In this document: in pieces, positions 17,489-27,146 of the stretch
Layout of the letters: every line of letters starts with the position of its first letter
Numbering within the stretch: the stretch's first letter is position 1
Source of the DNA: Crenothrix sp043729335
Lineage (GTDB): Bacteria; Pseudomonadota; Gammaproteobacteria; Methylococcales; Methylomonadaceae
NCBI RefSeq assembly: GCF_043729335.1
Contig: NZ_JAYTLQ010000057.1
Span: 128,409-192,408, forward strand
Length of the DNA: 64,000 nt
Reading direction: 5' to 3'
Made by a program: the position numbers and the translations under genes
Notes under the pieces: model-generated
Databases searched by the model: none
Told to the model about the DNA's origin: nothing
Seen by the model: the letters and a program-made list of their open reading frames with translations, nothing else

Positions 17489-17971
17489 TTAATCCCTAAA
17501 ATTATCAAACTGCAACGGTTGCTCCAGCTTTTCATTTCTCAGCATCTGGATAACCTCTTGCAAATCATCACGATTTTTGCCGGTTACCCTAACTTTATCG
17601 CCATTAATTGCCGCCTGCACCTTTAATTTTTTGTCTTTAATCAGTTTAACAATTTTTTTCGCCAAAACGGACTCTACACCTTGCTTAAGGGTAATTTCCT
17701 GGCGCATCAGCTTGCCACTGCCTTTAGCGTCACCCACCTCCATACAGGCGATATCAATACCGCGCCGACTGAGTTTTGTGCAAATAACGCTGAACATTTG
17801 CTGCAACTGAAAGGTGGATTCAGATAGCATGATAACCTTGTCATCGGTTAGCTCTACCGATGATTCTGTGCCTTTAAAGTCAAAGCGGGTGGAAATTTCT
17901 TTATCCGCCTGATCAATGGCATTTTTAACTTCGTGTTTGTCGAGTTCAGAAACAATATCAAAAGAGGGCAT
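17489..17971 (-). CDS. yajQ: YajQ family nucleotide-binding protein
   Basis: This 160-residue protein of the YajQ/UPF0234 family has duplicated ferredoxin-like folds. The N-terminal MPSFDIVSELDKHEVKNAID, STRFDFKGT and C-terminal VRVTGKNRDDLQEVIQMLR are diagnostic. Members bind nucleotides (cyclic di-GMP in Xanthomonas) and RNA. The C terminus QPLQFDNFRD is complete. Confidence 0.95.
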   Translation of the reverse strand: MPSFDIVSELDKHEVKNAIDQADKEISTRFDFKGTESSVELTDDKVIMLSESTFQLQQMFSVICTKLSRRGIDIACMEVGDAKGSGKLMRQEITLKQGVESVLAKKIVKLIKDKKLKVQAAINGDKVRVTGKNRDDLQEVIQMLRNEKLEQPLQFDNFRD

Positions 17972-18060
17972 GAGATGTAAGGTTGTGCAATGGAAATTTA
18001 AAGGAAAACCTAACGGACATCTAGCAGCATTGATGACTGCTAAATGCCCATTATGGCCGC

Positions 18061-19569
18061 TTATAATCTTATGGTGATGGCTTTGGTCTGGGTGTAATTT
18101 TCAAGGACAGCTTCACCCATCTCACGTCCCCAACCGGATTGTTTATAGCCACCAAAAGGCAAGGCGGCATCAAAAACATTATAACAATTGATCCACACGC
18201 TTCCGGCTTTGATTTGCGCGGCCAGGGTATGGGCTTTGCTCAAATCGTTAGTCCAAATACCCGCAGCCAAGCCATAAACCGAATTGTTGGCCATATTAAC
18301 CAAGTCTGCATTAAACTCTTTAAAGGGCATGGCGGTTACTACAGGACCAAAGATCTCTTCCTGCACCACCTTCATATCATTGCGCGTATCTACCAATACG
18401 GTAGGCTCAACAAAGTAGCCGCTGCCTGCTCCCGCTTTACCTCCGGCCAGTGCTTTTGCGCCTTCTTTTTTACCGGCATCAAAATAACTACACACCCGAT
18501 CACGCTGGATCATCGATACCATAGGCCCCATATCGGTGTCTGGCAATAATCCAGACCCTAATTTAATGGACTTGGCGATATTAGCCACACCTTCAACAAC
18601 CTCATCGAAAATGCTCTGCTCTATATAAAGCCGAGAGCCTGCTGAGCAACACTGGCCATGGTTAAAAAAGATGGCATTGGCAGCGCCTGGAATGGCGGTT
18701 TCCAGATTGGCATCCTTTAAAACAATGTTAGGTGATTTGCCGCCTAGCTCTAAAGAAATTTTCTTGAGATCATTAGCGGCAGCTTTTACGATAAGCTTAC
18801 CCACTTCGGTAGAGCCGGTAAAAGCAACTTTATCCACACCAGGATGACCCGCTAAAGCCGCACCAGCGGTTTCACCAAAACCAGTAACAATATTGACAAC
18901 GCCTTTAGGCAATCCCGCTTGCAACATTAATTCACCCAGCCGTAGCGCTGAGAGTGGCGTTTCTTCCGCTACTTTCAGCACTACTGTACATCCCGTTGCC
19001 AAAGCCGGTGCTAACTTCCAGGCGGCCATTAATAAAGGAAAATTCCACGGGATAATTTGCCCCACTACACCCACAGGCTCAGGTCGGGTATAAGCATGGT
19101 ATTGCACGCCGGGGGTATAAATGACCGAAATAGGAATAGTGATGCCGTGCCGCTTGGTAGTCCAGCCTGCCATGTAGTGGAATATATCCGCCGCCAAGGG
19201 TACATCGGCGGCCTTGGCAACCAGATAAGGCTTGCCGTTATCCAGTGATTCCAGCTCAGCTAATTCATCCAAATGTTCCAGGATCAAATCGCCAATGCGC
19301 CACAGTAACTTACCGCGTTCTGATGGCGTCATCGTTGGCCAAGGCCCAGATTCAAACGCTTGTCGCGCCGCCTTTACCGCCCGCTCAATGTCCTCTTTAT
19401 CCCCCTCAGCAGCTTGGGCAATCACTGTACCGGTTGCGGGGTTATAAACAGGAAATGTTTTTCCAGACGCGGCTGCATGCCATTCTCCATTGATGAGAAT
19501 TTTTTTGGCACTACTTAAAAACTGCGTCACTGAGGGCGTGAGAGCTGGGGATTGCATAACGGCGTTCAT
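18061..19569 (-). CDS. NAD(P)+-dependent aldehyde dehydrogenase
   Basis: This 502-residue ALDH superfamily enzyme oxidises aldehydes to acids. The cofactor region has IIPWNFPLLMAAWKLAPAL, the catalytic Glu is in ISLELGGKSPNIV, the catalytic Cys in NHGQCCSAGSRLYI, and EEIFGPVV and PFGGYKQSGWGREMG follow. It resembles the phenylacetaldehyde/betaine-aldehyde type group. The physiological substrate cannot be told; in a methylotroph a role in alcohol or aldehyde detoxification is possible. A GGAGAA ribosome binding site precedes ATG 19569. Confidence 0.9.
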   Translation of the reverse strand: MNAVMQSPALTPSVTQFLSSAKKILINGEWHAAASGKTFPVYNPATGTVIAQAAEGDKEDIERAVKAARQAFESGPWPTMTPSERGKLLWRIGDLILEHLDELAELESLDNGKPYLVAKAADVPLAADIFHYMAGWTTKRHGITIPISVIYTPGVQYHAYTRPEPVGVVGQIIPWNFPLLMAAWKLAPALATGCTVVLKVAEETPLSALRLGELMLQAGLPKGVVNIVTGFGETAGAALAGHPGVDKVAFTGSTEVGKLIVKAAANDLKKISLELGGKSPNIVLKDANLETAIPGAANAIFFNHGQCCSAGSRLYIEQSIFDEVVEGVANIAKSIKLGSGLLPDTDMGPMVSMIQRDRVCSYFDAGKKEGAKALAGGKAGAGSGYFVEPTVLVDTRNDMKVVQEEIFGPVVTAMPFKEFNADLVNMANNSVYGLAAGIWTNDLSKAHTLAAQIKAGSVWINCYNVFDAALPFGGYKQSGWGREMGEAVLENYTQTKAITIRL

Positions 19570-19607
19570 TGGCTTTTCTCCGAGAATTAATGTGCTGGGC
19601 TTAAACC

Positions 19608-20060
19608 TTATAATTCAAATTCCGTAGGATCAATGCCCAATTCTTTAGCTATTTTTACTGCAACTTTCTTTTCCATTGCATCAAAATTGCCATCAGAAGA
19701 TGCAATGGCAATAATCATCCGTACCAACAGGCGCGCGGCTTGTGCATTAGATTTCATTTTGCCCAGCGCCTGATAAGCTTTAGCTTCACCGATGTCTTTA
19801 TCAAACTCAAGCTGACCGACAAAATCCTGAAATGCCTTGATAACATCACTGGTAGTAAAAATGGACAGTGTGTCGTTGCTCTCGATAAACTTAATCATTT
19901 TTTGCTTTTCTTCAGAGCTGATGCTGCCATCAGCCATGGCAATTAACGCGGAACCTGCCATCGCGGCATTTAAAAAATCTTTGTTTTTAAATTTTAACGC
20001 TTCGGTTTTTAACTCACCGGCTTTGGTTTTTAATTGGCTCAAAAAACTTTCAAAACTCAT
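19608..20060 (-). CDS. terB: TerB family tellurite-resistance/stress protein
   Basis: This 150-residue, all-helical cytoplasmic protein has two acidic repeat motifs, MADGSISSEEKQKM and ASSDGNFDAMEKKV, typical of TerB metal-binding sites, with LDTIRK-like spacing replaced by ALGKMKSNAQAAR. In ter systems TerB links membrane-associated TerC to the cytoplasmic metabolic module. Here it is 114 bp downstream of the CitE-like gene and on the same strand; no terC, terD or terZ gene is in the window. Confidence 0.88.
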   Translation of the reverse strand: MSFESFLSQLKTKAGELKTEALKFKNKDFLNAAMAGSALIAMADGSISSEEKQKMIKFIESNDTLSIFTTSDVIKAFQDFVGQLEFDKDIGEAKAYQALGKMKSNAQAARLLVRMIIAIASSDGNFDAMEKKVAVKIAKELGIDPTEFEL

Positions 20061-20174
20061 TTAGCTGCTCCTGCTTGGGATTATGTGGGGTTAAGATCTT
20101 ACTGCTAATCTTGGGCGATTATGCCCCTGTGTGGTTAGAGTGTGCAAGGTTTCGTTCTTCATACGCAAGACTGC

Positions 20175-21113
20175 TTACCTATAAGAGAGTTCAACGTAAT
20201 CATTTATGGATAACACCTCTTTAATACCATAGTGTTGTTGGCGCTTGATAATATCCAGCGCCCAGTGTAGATGAGTGGCGACTTCGCACATGGCATTGTG
20301 CATTTTAAAGACTGCTGGAGAGTTCTGGTCAAGCAATTTTATGGCCATATCATAGTCGTTGTGTTCAACCTGATAGATGGCTTCAATGATGGGTATTTGT
20401 GACGGATGAATCGCGGCTTTACCGATTAAACCGTAGGCCAAATCCAAGGCAATTTCCCTTTTTAAAGTCGCTATTTCATCCAGGTATTCAAATACAGGTG
20501 CCGACAAGGAAAAGCCATGGGGTTTAAAAATCGTTACTAACTGCGAAATCACATGACCAATGGGCGTTTCATACAGGGTTAATTGCCTTGGTCTGCGTAT
20601 ACCCAGTAAATTCATTAAATCATTGCCGCCAATTCTGAGCATTAAAATTTGCTCAAATAATGGATGCTGCCGTAAAGCTTGGCGTAATTCAACCATGGCA
20701 CCTACATCAAAGACATCTTTGGTTTCTAGCGTCGGCATTATTTTGAAGGGTGTGTTTTGTAACTGATCAAAATACGCATGCACTACGTGGGTATTAAATT
20801 TGGGCAACACGAAGCCATCAATATGTTCAATATGGGGTAAATCTAATAAGCGCGCCAATACCTCTGGGTTCCTGACCCGAATAAAACGGTAACGATGTGG
20901 TGAGTCTTTAAAGCCTTGCAGACAAAGACTAAGATGGCGCAAACTGCTTTCAACGTCGCTATCGGCAACGGCATCTTCGGTACAAAAAATCATGGAGCGT
21001 AACATCGGCAATTTATCGCCGTTGGCACAATCCATTAAATCCCGCCGGTGCGCAGGCATATACAACGGCGCACCTAAAGACCAAGGCGAAAAGCATTTGG
21101 CAACGACAGTCAT
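20175..21113 (-). CDS. CitE-like HpcH/HpaI aldolase/citrate lyase family protein (ter-type)
   Basis: This 312-residue TIM-barrel protein of the CitE-like group shows MLRSMIFCTEDAVADSDVE, then RYRFIRVRNPEVLARLLD, GFVLPKFNT, PTLETKDVFD, LMLRIGGNDLMNLLGIRR, and GLIGKAAIHPSQIPIIEAIY. This arrangement matches the CitE-like enzymes encoded with phosphoribosyltransferases in ter stress-response clusters. It starts 2 bp after the phosphoribosyltransferase gene. It probably acts in synthesis of a nucleoside-like metabolite as proposed for these clusters; the reaction is unknown. Confidence 0.85.
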   Translation of the reverse strand: MTVVAKCFSPWSLGAPLYMPAHRRDLMDCANGDKLPMLRSMIFCTEDAVADSDVESSLRHLSLCLQGFKDSPHRYRFIRVRNPEVLARLLDLPHIEHIDGFVLPKFNTHVVHAYFDQLQNTPFKIMPTLETKDVFDVGAMVELRQALRQHPLFEQILMLRIGGNDLMNLLGIRRPRQLTLYETPIGHVISQLVTIFKPHGFSLSAPVFEYLDEIATLKREIALDLAYGLIGKAAIHPSQIPIIEAIYQVEHNDYDMAIKLLDQNSPAVFKMHNAMCEVATHLHWALDIIKRQQHYGIKEVLSINDYVELSYR

Positions 21114-21115
21114 GA

Positions 21116-22204
21116 TTAAACCTCTTGGATTAAAGCAGCGGCTTGATAAGGCAAGTCGCTAAGGATGTCTATGGGAATGGATTTAGCTTGTGCGAGCCAG
21201 CGTAAATGCTGTGTAGCGTTGTTATCTGATTCACGCAGCAGCAGCAGTTTAGCTTTGCGTCGTAGCAAAACCCGTGTGGCTTCGCCGATGCCGGGTTTAA
21301 TATAATTGTGATGGCTCACGTTGTAACGCTGCGTTATCTGCTTTAAAAATTGCTCCGAAATAGTTTGTCGTGATTGCTTGTCTAACTCGCTATCGTACGG
21401 TTTAACCGGATCAGTCGATAGCTTGTTAATCACCGTTAATAAAGTGTTTATAAAATACTGCGATAAATCCTGCGGCTTATAGCCTTGATAATAAACACAG
21501 CCGTGAAAATCTGTGGAGGCTAGATTCTTTTTATCAATGACAGTACGGCTAATTAAGCCAGATACCGTCGCGTTTAAAATACAAGACGGGATCAAATAAT
21601 CGTCTGCAGAAGCTGCCACCGCTGCGCTACCGGATAAATCAGTTAAAACATACAATTCAGCCGGAACAAAAATACCCGTCTCTGCCGCAAAGGTTCGCAA
21701 GCTTTCTGCCAATTGCCGGGCAATCACGCCTTTTCCCGTCCAGCCATCCACAAAGACCAATGAGCCAGGGTGATGATTTTGCACCAGGTAACGCAAGGCA
21801 TTTTTATCCAGCCCCACATCCCGTAAGATGGAAATTGAATAATGCGGTGCTTCAATAGTGTAATAGCGCGCCAGGATATGCTTGAGCAGCACACCAATAG
21901 GCGTTCCGGCGCGGGCTAATGACACCAGGGTAATACCTTGTGTTCGGGTCGCCACAATCTGTTTCGTAAGGCGCAGTAAATCCTCTGCCATACGTTGCTG
22001 ATTTAATGCCATAGCCTGATGAAACAATTGTAAGTATTCTGGCGACGGCAGTGATTCATGGGTAAGGAGTTCTGAATAATGCTGGGCTCCAGACTGGATC
22101 AGTGCTTCTTTAACGTGGACAGGTGTGTCTTGCATTTTCAGTGGTTTAAGCAAAAAACGCACATCGTTGGCAGGGTAGCTACCGCTGAAAAAGGTTATCA
22201 ACAT
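21116..22204 (-). CDS. StiP-type phosphoribosyltransferase with C-terminal PELOTA-like domain (ter module)
   Basis: This 362-residue protein belongs to the family annotated as StiP/PRTase_1. The N-terminal phosphoribosyltransferase-like core contains ITLVSLARAGTPIGVLLKHI (base/PRPP binding), YSISILRDVGLD, and LVFVDGWTGKG at the place of the PRPP loop. The last 90 residues (YIKPGIGEATRVLLRRKAKL and on) look like the PELOTA-type RNA-binding-like domain. The database name cysteine protease is not supported by visible motifs. It heads the operon with the CitE-like gene. Product unknown; a base-ribose metabolite has been proposed for ter systems. Confidence 0.8.
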   Translation of the reverse strand: MLITFFSGSYPANDVRFLLKPLKMQDTPVHVKEALIQSGAQHYSELLTHESLPSPEYLQLFHQAMALNQQRMAEDLLRLTKQIVATRTQGITLVSLARAGTPIGVLLKHILARYYTIEAPHYSISILRDVGLDKNALRYLVQNHHPGSLVFVDGWTGKGVIARQLAESLRTFAAETGIFVPAELYVLTDLSGSAAVAASADDYLIPSCILNATVSGLISRTVIDKKNLASTDFHGCVYYQGYKPQDLSQYFINTLLTVINKLSTDPVKPYDSELDKQSRQTISEQFLKQITQRYNVSHHNYIKPGIGEATRVLLRRKAKLLLLRESDNNATQHLRWLAQAKSIPIDILSDLPYQAAALIQEV

Positions 22205-22574
22205 AATGGATTATATAAGCGGGAGTATTTCAATTGTGTGACATTCCAATTAATTATTGCTAATACGCTGTGGATTTTTGTCAAAAAATAGGCAATGTTG
22301 CATTGCGGTATTTTCTTTCCATGACGAATCAATTCATGCGTGTTGGCTAAAGCACTACGTTAGCATGACCCTCTAAAATTAAATAGATTTAACAGAAAAT
22401 ATTTACGATTTTTGCACCTATTGGCTCACACGTGTCCTGTGGTTACAATGCGAATAAATTCATACCCACACAACACACAATATTTATGTAAAATTAAATA
22501 CACAAGCCAAATTCATGAACAATAGGCGATGAATACAGTCCATATGCTGATTAATAATGAATGGAGATACGCGA
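22205..22574. other. Divergent intergenic region, ter-like module versus pirin
   Basis: No gene seen. AT-rich. It should carry the promoter of the StiP-type operon (minus) and of the pirin gene (plus). The pirin ribosome binding site GGAGA lies at 22563-22567. No clear operator is recognised. Confidence 0.4.
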
Positions 22575-23465
22575 ATGACAACAAGCAATACACAAAAATC
22601 CGTTAAGAAACTTAGCGGTATTCAACGTAGCACAGTTAGTCATTGGGTCGGCAGTGGATTTCCGGTGCGAACGCTGTTTTCATACCCGGATCTGGGAGCG
22701 ATACTTACGCCGTTTTTGCTGCTGGATTATGCAGGCCCGATCAAATTTCCGCCCACAACAGCGCGCCTTGGTGTGGGTGAACATCCTCATCGGGGGTTTG
22801 AAACAGTGACTATTGTTTACGAAGGGGAAGTGGAGCATCGTGATTCTTCCGGTGGGGGTGGGCACATTGGTCCTGGCGATGTGCAATGGATGACTGCTGC
22901 ATCTGGAATAGTTCATGAAGAATTTCATGGTCGCGATTTCGCGCGGCGCGGTGGCGCCTTCGAGATGGTTCAACTTTGGGTGAATCTACCCAGCAAATAC
23001 AAGATGGCAGCGCCACATTACCAAGGTATTTTAAGCAGTGAGATTCCCGTAGTGACACTGCCTAACAATCAGGGAACAGTAAGAGTTATTGCTGGTGAAT
23101 TTGACGGCGTTAAAGGCCCTGCCAAGACCTACACTCCTGTTCATGTTTGGGATGTTCGGTTGGCGAGCGACCAACTTATCGATCTTGCAATCCCTGACGG
23201 TTACACAACCGCAGTTGTGGTGCTTAAAGGCGTTGTGCGTATTAATGGCTCTGAGCCAATTGAAACTGCGCAACTGGGATTATTTGAGCGCGAGGGAGAT
23301 AGCATTCGCATTGATTGCACAGACAATGCCACACTACTATTGCTGAGTGGTGAGCCGATTGATGAGCCCATTGCAGGCAGTGGGCCGTTCGTTATGAACA
23401 CCACCCAAGAGATTCGCCAGGCAATAGCGGATTATCAAAATGGTAAGATGGGGCGGTTGTCATGA
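22575..23465 (+). CDS. Pirin family protein
   Basis: This 296-residue bicupin of the pirin family starts at ATG 22575 after a GGAGA ribosome binding site (a longer frame begins at 22557). Conserved features are LLDYAGPIKFPPT, GVGEHPHRGFETVTIVYEGE (metal-binding His pair and further ligands), HRDSSGGGGHIGPGDVQWMT, and IVHEEFHGRDF. Pirins bind Fe and some have quercetin dioxygenase activity; the role here is unknown. It stands alone between the ter-like module and the exopolysaccharide region. Confidence 0.92.
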   Translation: MTTSNTQKSVKKLSGIQRSTVSHWVGSGFPVRTLFSYPDLGAILTPFLLLDYAGPIKFPPTTARLGVGEHPHRGFETVTIVYEGEVEHRDSSGGGGHIGPGDVQWMTAASGIVHEEFHGRDFARRGGAFEMVQLWVNLPSKYKMAAPHYQGILSSEIPVVTLPNNQGTVRVIAGEFDGVKGPAKTYTPVHVWDVRLASDQLIDLAIPDGYTTAVVVLKGVVRINGSEPIETAQLGLFEREGDSIRIDCTDNATLLLLSGEPIDEPIAGSGPFVMNTTQEIRQAIADYQNGKMGRLS

Positions 23466-24117
23466 GTTTTGCGACAATTTGCGAAACTACATAATGTACG
23501 TAAATGTTCCTTTGGTAAGTATGCCCTCTATAACCAAGTAACTTGATGTTTCAAATTGTAAACCTCAGTGGCTATATAATGCCGCAGAGTAAAAGCATGT
23601 GGTAATTATTTTATCAGTGGAATAAAAACCTAGGTTTTTACTCCATCGAATATAACTAATAGAGACTGAAAACACTGTATGTAATAATTGTTACTTATTA
23701 AGAGCCTAGAATAAAATTATATGGGTTAGCCCAATAGTACGGTAATATTATCTCAAGGCCATGGCAGGGCTACTTTTTTCCAATTAAATGGTTTTAAAAT
23801 TCGTTAAAATACATCACAAAATCGGTGCATTAACTGAAATTATTGATGACTAATTTTAAATTTGTGCTCTCGAGTTATAGGCAACTGATTTAAACTGTTT
23901 GAGTAAGCACTCGGCGGGCTTTATATTTTTGCTGTTGAAACATAAGATTCTGAGGTATTTCGGGTGTAACCGTTCAGTCCCCCTTTTTCAGAGAGGGAGG
24001 TGAGCGCATACTTTCGGGTTACAAGGGCAAAGGCTTGAATAAGCTTTTTAATAACATTATTTTTGGATAACAGCATCGTTATCCGGTGTGTATTTGCAGA
24101 CAAGGCAGTGTGAGTGT
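23466..24117. other. Intergenic region upstream of the exopolysaccharide genes
   Basis: About 650 bp without a gene. It contains the degenerate palindromic element at 23613-23682 and further AT-rich DNA likely to hold the promoter of the flippase-polymerase-GT2 run. No sigma-54 element with correct spacing was found here. Confidence 0.5.
23613..23682 (-). repeat. Degenerate copy of the AAACCTAGGTTT palindromic element
   Basis: The core palindrome at 23619-23644 centres on AACCTAGGTT and is followed by CATCGAATATAAC. The same core and flank occur inverted at 57867-57904. The right end, 23665-23682, matches the terminal repeat of the full element at 57841-57950 in 16 of 18 positions; the left terminal repeat has decayed. 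Confidence 0.75.
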
Positions 24118-25677
24118 ATGGCAGGGAAAGACGATATTAACAAACAAAGTGTTAGTGCGGTTAAGTGGAGTGCCTTAGGGAGTATTGCGCAATACGGCTT
24201 ATCATTGGGTGCGCAAATTATTTTGGCGCGGCTTTTGGGACCCGAAAACTATGGCTTGTTTGCGATGGGCATCATCGTTCTTGCCTTCAGTAGTTTTTTG
24301 TCTAATTTTGGTTTTGCCTGGGGACTTATTCAAATCCAGGATTTGACGACTTACGATATTCGTTTTGCTTTTACCTGGCAGTTAATTTCAGGTGGGCTGG
24401 TTGCGGCTATGCTGTATACGTTTGCGCCAGAAGTGGCGGGCTATTTTAATGAGCCGCGTGTTGATCCTATTGTGCGCTGGTTAAGTTTGGCATGTCTTAT
24501 CAGTGCCATCACCGCTCCCGCCAGCAATTTACTCAGACGTAATCTGGATTTTCGCTGGATCAATATTATTCAGGTTATAAGCTATTCAATTGCTTACCTT
24601 GTTATTGGAATTCCCCTTGCTTACTATGGGGCCGGAGTTTGGTCGCTTGTGGCTGCCTGGATTGCGCAGGCAGCGTTAACCCTTATCCTGACCTTTATTC
24701 GTCACCCACATTCGATTAAACCACTTTTTTGGTACGATGGTGCTAAGGCTATGTCAGGCGTGGGTTTTACTGTTTTTGTAACTAATTTGTGTAATTGGGG
24801 ATTGGATAATCTAGACCGCATTCTCTTGGGACGATTTTTGGATTCCAATGCGGTTGGACTTTACAGTGTGGGCTATAATTTAGCCACTACCCCCAATAAA
24901 TTGCTGATAGGCGCATTGCAGCCGGCTTTTTTAACCGCTGGTGCTAAATTTCAATCAGAGCCAGAACGGTTGCGTCGCGCTTATTTGCCGGTGCTTGCCT
25001 CGGTTTGGGTATTAATTACCCCGTTGTTTGCCATGTTTGCTATTGTCGCTGATGATTTAGTGGGATTTTTGTATGGCGAGGCCTGGCAATCAACTGCGCT
25101 TGTCTTGGCTATTTTGGCATTATCTATGCCCGTTTATATTATATGGGCAATGTCGACACCTATTTTATGGAATACGCAACGTAAACACCTGGAAAGCTTA
25201 TTGCAGTTACCCATTTTGGTGCTTTCTGGCTGGGCTTTATACGTTTTTGCCCACCAAGGTGTGGTTGTTGTCGCCTTAATCGCAGCGGCTAGTTTAGGTG
25301 CTAGATCTGTGTTAATTACTACTGCGGCCTGTTGGCGCTTAAAAATTAAGTTACGACATTTATTGCCCTTTTTTGCTCGTGGCTGGGCTATGACACTTTT
25401 AGTGGCCTACGGAACTTTTGCGGGTGTGGAGCTGGGTGAAATTGCCGGCCGCTGTTTTGGTGCGCAATTGACCCATCTAGGAGGAGGAATGGCTCATGTT
25501 AAGCTTGATCTTATTGTGCGCGCCTCTTTGCATTTGTTGCCGCTTATGGGCGGCGTTTTTTTTGGAATCGGTATGCTGGTATTGGTTGTATGGGTGTTTC
25601 CACACTTGTTGGGTAATCAGGTACTGGGTATGTTGGCGCGTTTTAGTCCACGATTTACACCGAAATTGCAGGGTTAA
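24118..25677 (+). CDS. Wzx-type polysaccharide flippase (PST family)
   Basis: This polytopic inner-membrane protein of 519 residues has about 12 to 14 hydrophobic segments and belongs to the MOP/PST exporters that flip undecaprenyl-linked repeat units. The conserved start is SAVKWSALGSIAQYGLSLGA then LARLLGPENYGLFAMG. I prefer ATG 24118 (MAGKDDINK) over the GTG at 24088. A 30-residue insertion with a Gly-rich stretch occurs in the C-terminal third. It opens the left half of the exopolysaccharide region and is 24 bp from the polymerase gene. Confidence 0.9.
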   Translation: MAGKDDINKQSVSAVKWSALGSIAQYGLSLGAQIILARLLGPENYGLFAMGIIVLAFSSFLSNFGFAWGLIQIQDLTTYDIRFAFTWQLISGGLVAAMLYTFAPEVAGYFNEPRVDPIVRWLSLACLISAITAPASNLLRRNLDFRWINIIQVISYSIAYLVIGIPLAYYGAGVWSLVAAWIAQAALTLILTFIRHPHSIKPLFWYDGAKAMSGVGFTVFVTNLCNWGLDNLDRILLGRFLDSNAVGLYSVGYNLATTPNKLLIGALQPAFLTAGAKFQSEPERLRRAYLPVLASVWVLITPLFAMFAIVADDLVGFLYGEAWQSTALVLAILALSMPVYIIWAMSTPILWNTQRKHLESLLQLPILVLSGWALYVFAHQGVVVVALIAAASLGARSVLITTAACWRLKIKLRHLLPFFARGWAMTLLVAYGTFAGVELGEIAGRCFGAQLTHLGGGMAHVKLDLIVRASLHLLPLMGGVFFGIGMLVLVVWVFPHLLGNQVLGMLARFSPRFTPKLQG

Positions 25678-25701
25678 TAACGTGATATTGAGGGCAGGAA
25701 A

Positions 25702-27141
25702 ATGACTGGCATTGTCTTTGGACTGATAGTTTTTATGGTTGCTTTGGTGGCAGTTATTGGTTTTGGTGCTGTTTTACATTGGAGACAGCATTCCACAACG
25801 AGTTTGCTCCCGTATATTTTTTATCTCGCTATTAATAATATGGCGTGGCAGGTAGCGATATCAGGGCGAAATTTATTTGCTTCAACTTTATCTGATTCTG
25901 CCGACCTGATAGAGCCCGTTTTAGACATGCCTCCCGCTGTACTATGGGCATCGCGATTAACGTCATTATTTATTGTCGTGGTTGCAGTGGAGCGTATTGT
26001 TAACCGGCTTTTACACTATGGACAGGGGATAAAAATACCGACAGGACTGTTTGTTGCTTTTGTGTTCTATTTTATGTCTTCGGTACTTTTTAGCGCATTT
26101 TTAGGGACTCATCCATCGCTGTCGCACGAATATTTTTATTTATTTTTGGGTGGTATTGCCGCCTTACTGTTCACAGAGGCCGATGCGGATAATGCCATTT
26201 GCAGTGCGCGTAATGCAATTTTTATGCTTCTGCTTGCCAGTGCAATGTTTGTGGTTATCAAGCCGGAACTGGTCATGCGCAATGATTACATGGATGGCTT
26301 AATCCCTGGGTTAACTATTCGTTATGTAGGCTTAACCGCCCACTCTAACGTGCTTGGGCCCTTGACTGTCGTTTTTTTATTATGCTTATGGAGTAGGCCT
26401 TATTCCAGAGGGTGGCTTAATGGTTTGGCGTGGTTTATTGGCGCTGCCACGCTGATATGCGCGCAATCTAAAACCAGTTGGCTTACCTTTATATTATGTC
26501 TATCTTGCCTTGCTTATTTTCGGTATGCCGCATTTTTAAAAGGGTATTTTTTCGATTTTAAACGGCCGGTTTTCTTGGCGGCTTTTTTGTCCGTGGGAAT
26601 GGTTGTGGTAACGATGTTTGCCATGACGCTTATGTTTGGTTCAGCAGGCAATCCTTTGAGTACATTTTTTATGAGCCGAGCGGGCGCAGATTTAATGACC
26701 TTGACAGGCAGGGACGAAATTTGGGCGATTGCTGTGCGGGAGTGGCGTTACAATCCGTTATTTGGTTATGGTTTATCGATTTGGAATGAAGCTCATCGTT
26801 CAAAAATAGGAATGCCCAATGCAGTCACTGCACATAACCAGTTTTATCAAACATTATCTAGCGCAGGAATTGTGGGGGTGGTGGGATTATGTTTCTATGT
26901 CTTGACATTGTTTTGGTTTGCACTCAAAACAGCCAAGGCTAGCCAAGGTTTAACGTTGGCCTTTTTTATCATGGTGATGATGCGCTCAGTAAGCGAAGTA
27001 ACATTATCTATGATAGGTTATTATGGGCCTGAGGAGCTTACGCACGTCCTTATCTTGATGGTGATTACTTCTCATTGGATAGCGCATCGTGCGCCTGTTG
27101 CTAATTCTCAAGCGACCCCAAAATTTATATTAGCAAGGTAG
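25702..27141 (+). CDS. Wzy/O-antigen ligase-like polymerase
   Basis: This 479-residue protein has about 11 hydrophobic segments. The periplasmic-loop region after residue 320 includes GRDEIWAIAVREWRYNPLFG then YGLSIWNEAHRS and AHNQFYQTLSSAGIVGVV, the arrangement of the Wzy_C/O-antigen ligase family. It would polymerise or transfer repeat units in the periplasm. An AGGGCAGGA ribosome binding site precedes ATG 25702. It is followed by the GT2 gene after 5 bp. Polymerase versus ligase cannot be told from sequence. Confidence 0.85.
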   Translation: MTGIVFGLIVFMVALVAVIGFGAVLHWRQHSTTSLLPYIFYLAINNMAWQVAISGRNLFASTLSDSADLIEPVLDMPPAVLWASRLTSLFIVVVAVERIVNRLLHYGQGIKIPTGLFVAFVFYFMSSVLFSAFLGTHPSLSHEYFYLFLGGIAALLFTEADADNAICSARNAIFMLLLASAMFVVIKPELVMRNDYMDGLIPGLTIRYVGLTAHSNVLGPLTVVFLLCLWSRPYSRGWLNGLAWFIGAATLICAQSKTSWLTFILCLSCLAYFRYAAFLKGYFFDFKRPVFLAAFLSVGMVVVTMFAMTLMFGSAGNPLSTFFMSRAGADLMTLTGRDEIWAIAVREWRYNPLFGYGLSIWNEAHRSKIGMPNAVTAHNQFYQTLSSAGIVGVVGLCFYVLTLFWFALKTAKASQGLTLAFFIMVMMRSVSEVTLSMIGYYGPEELTHVLILMVITSHWIAHRAPVANSQATPKFILAR

Positions 27142-27146
27142 TCTTT

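Noticed and set aside
21116..22204. Cysteine protease function suggested by the database name StiP
   Set aside because: No Cys-His protease motif is visible; the fold and motifs point to a phosphoribosyltransferase.
23760..24060. Sigma-54 promoter upstream of the flippase gene
   Set aside because: GG and GC dinucleotides present but spaced 12 or more bp apart; no correct -24/-12 pair.
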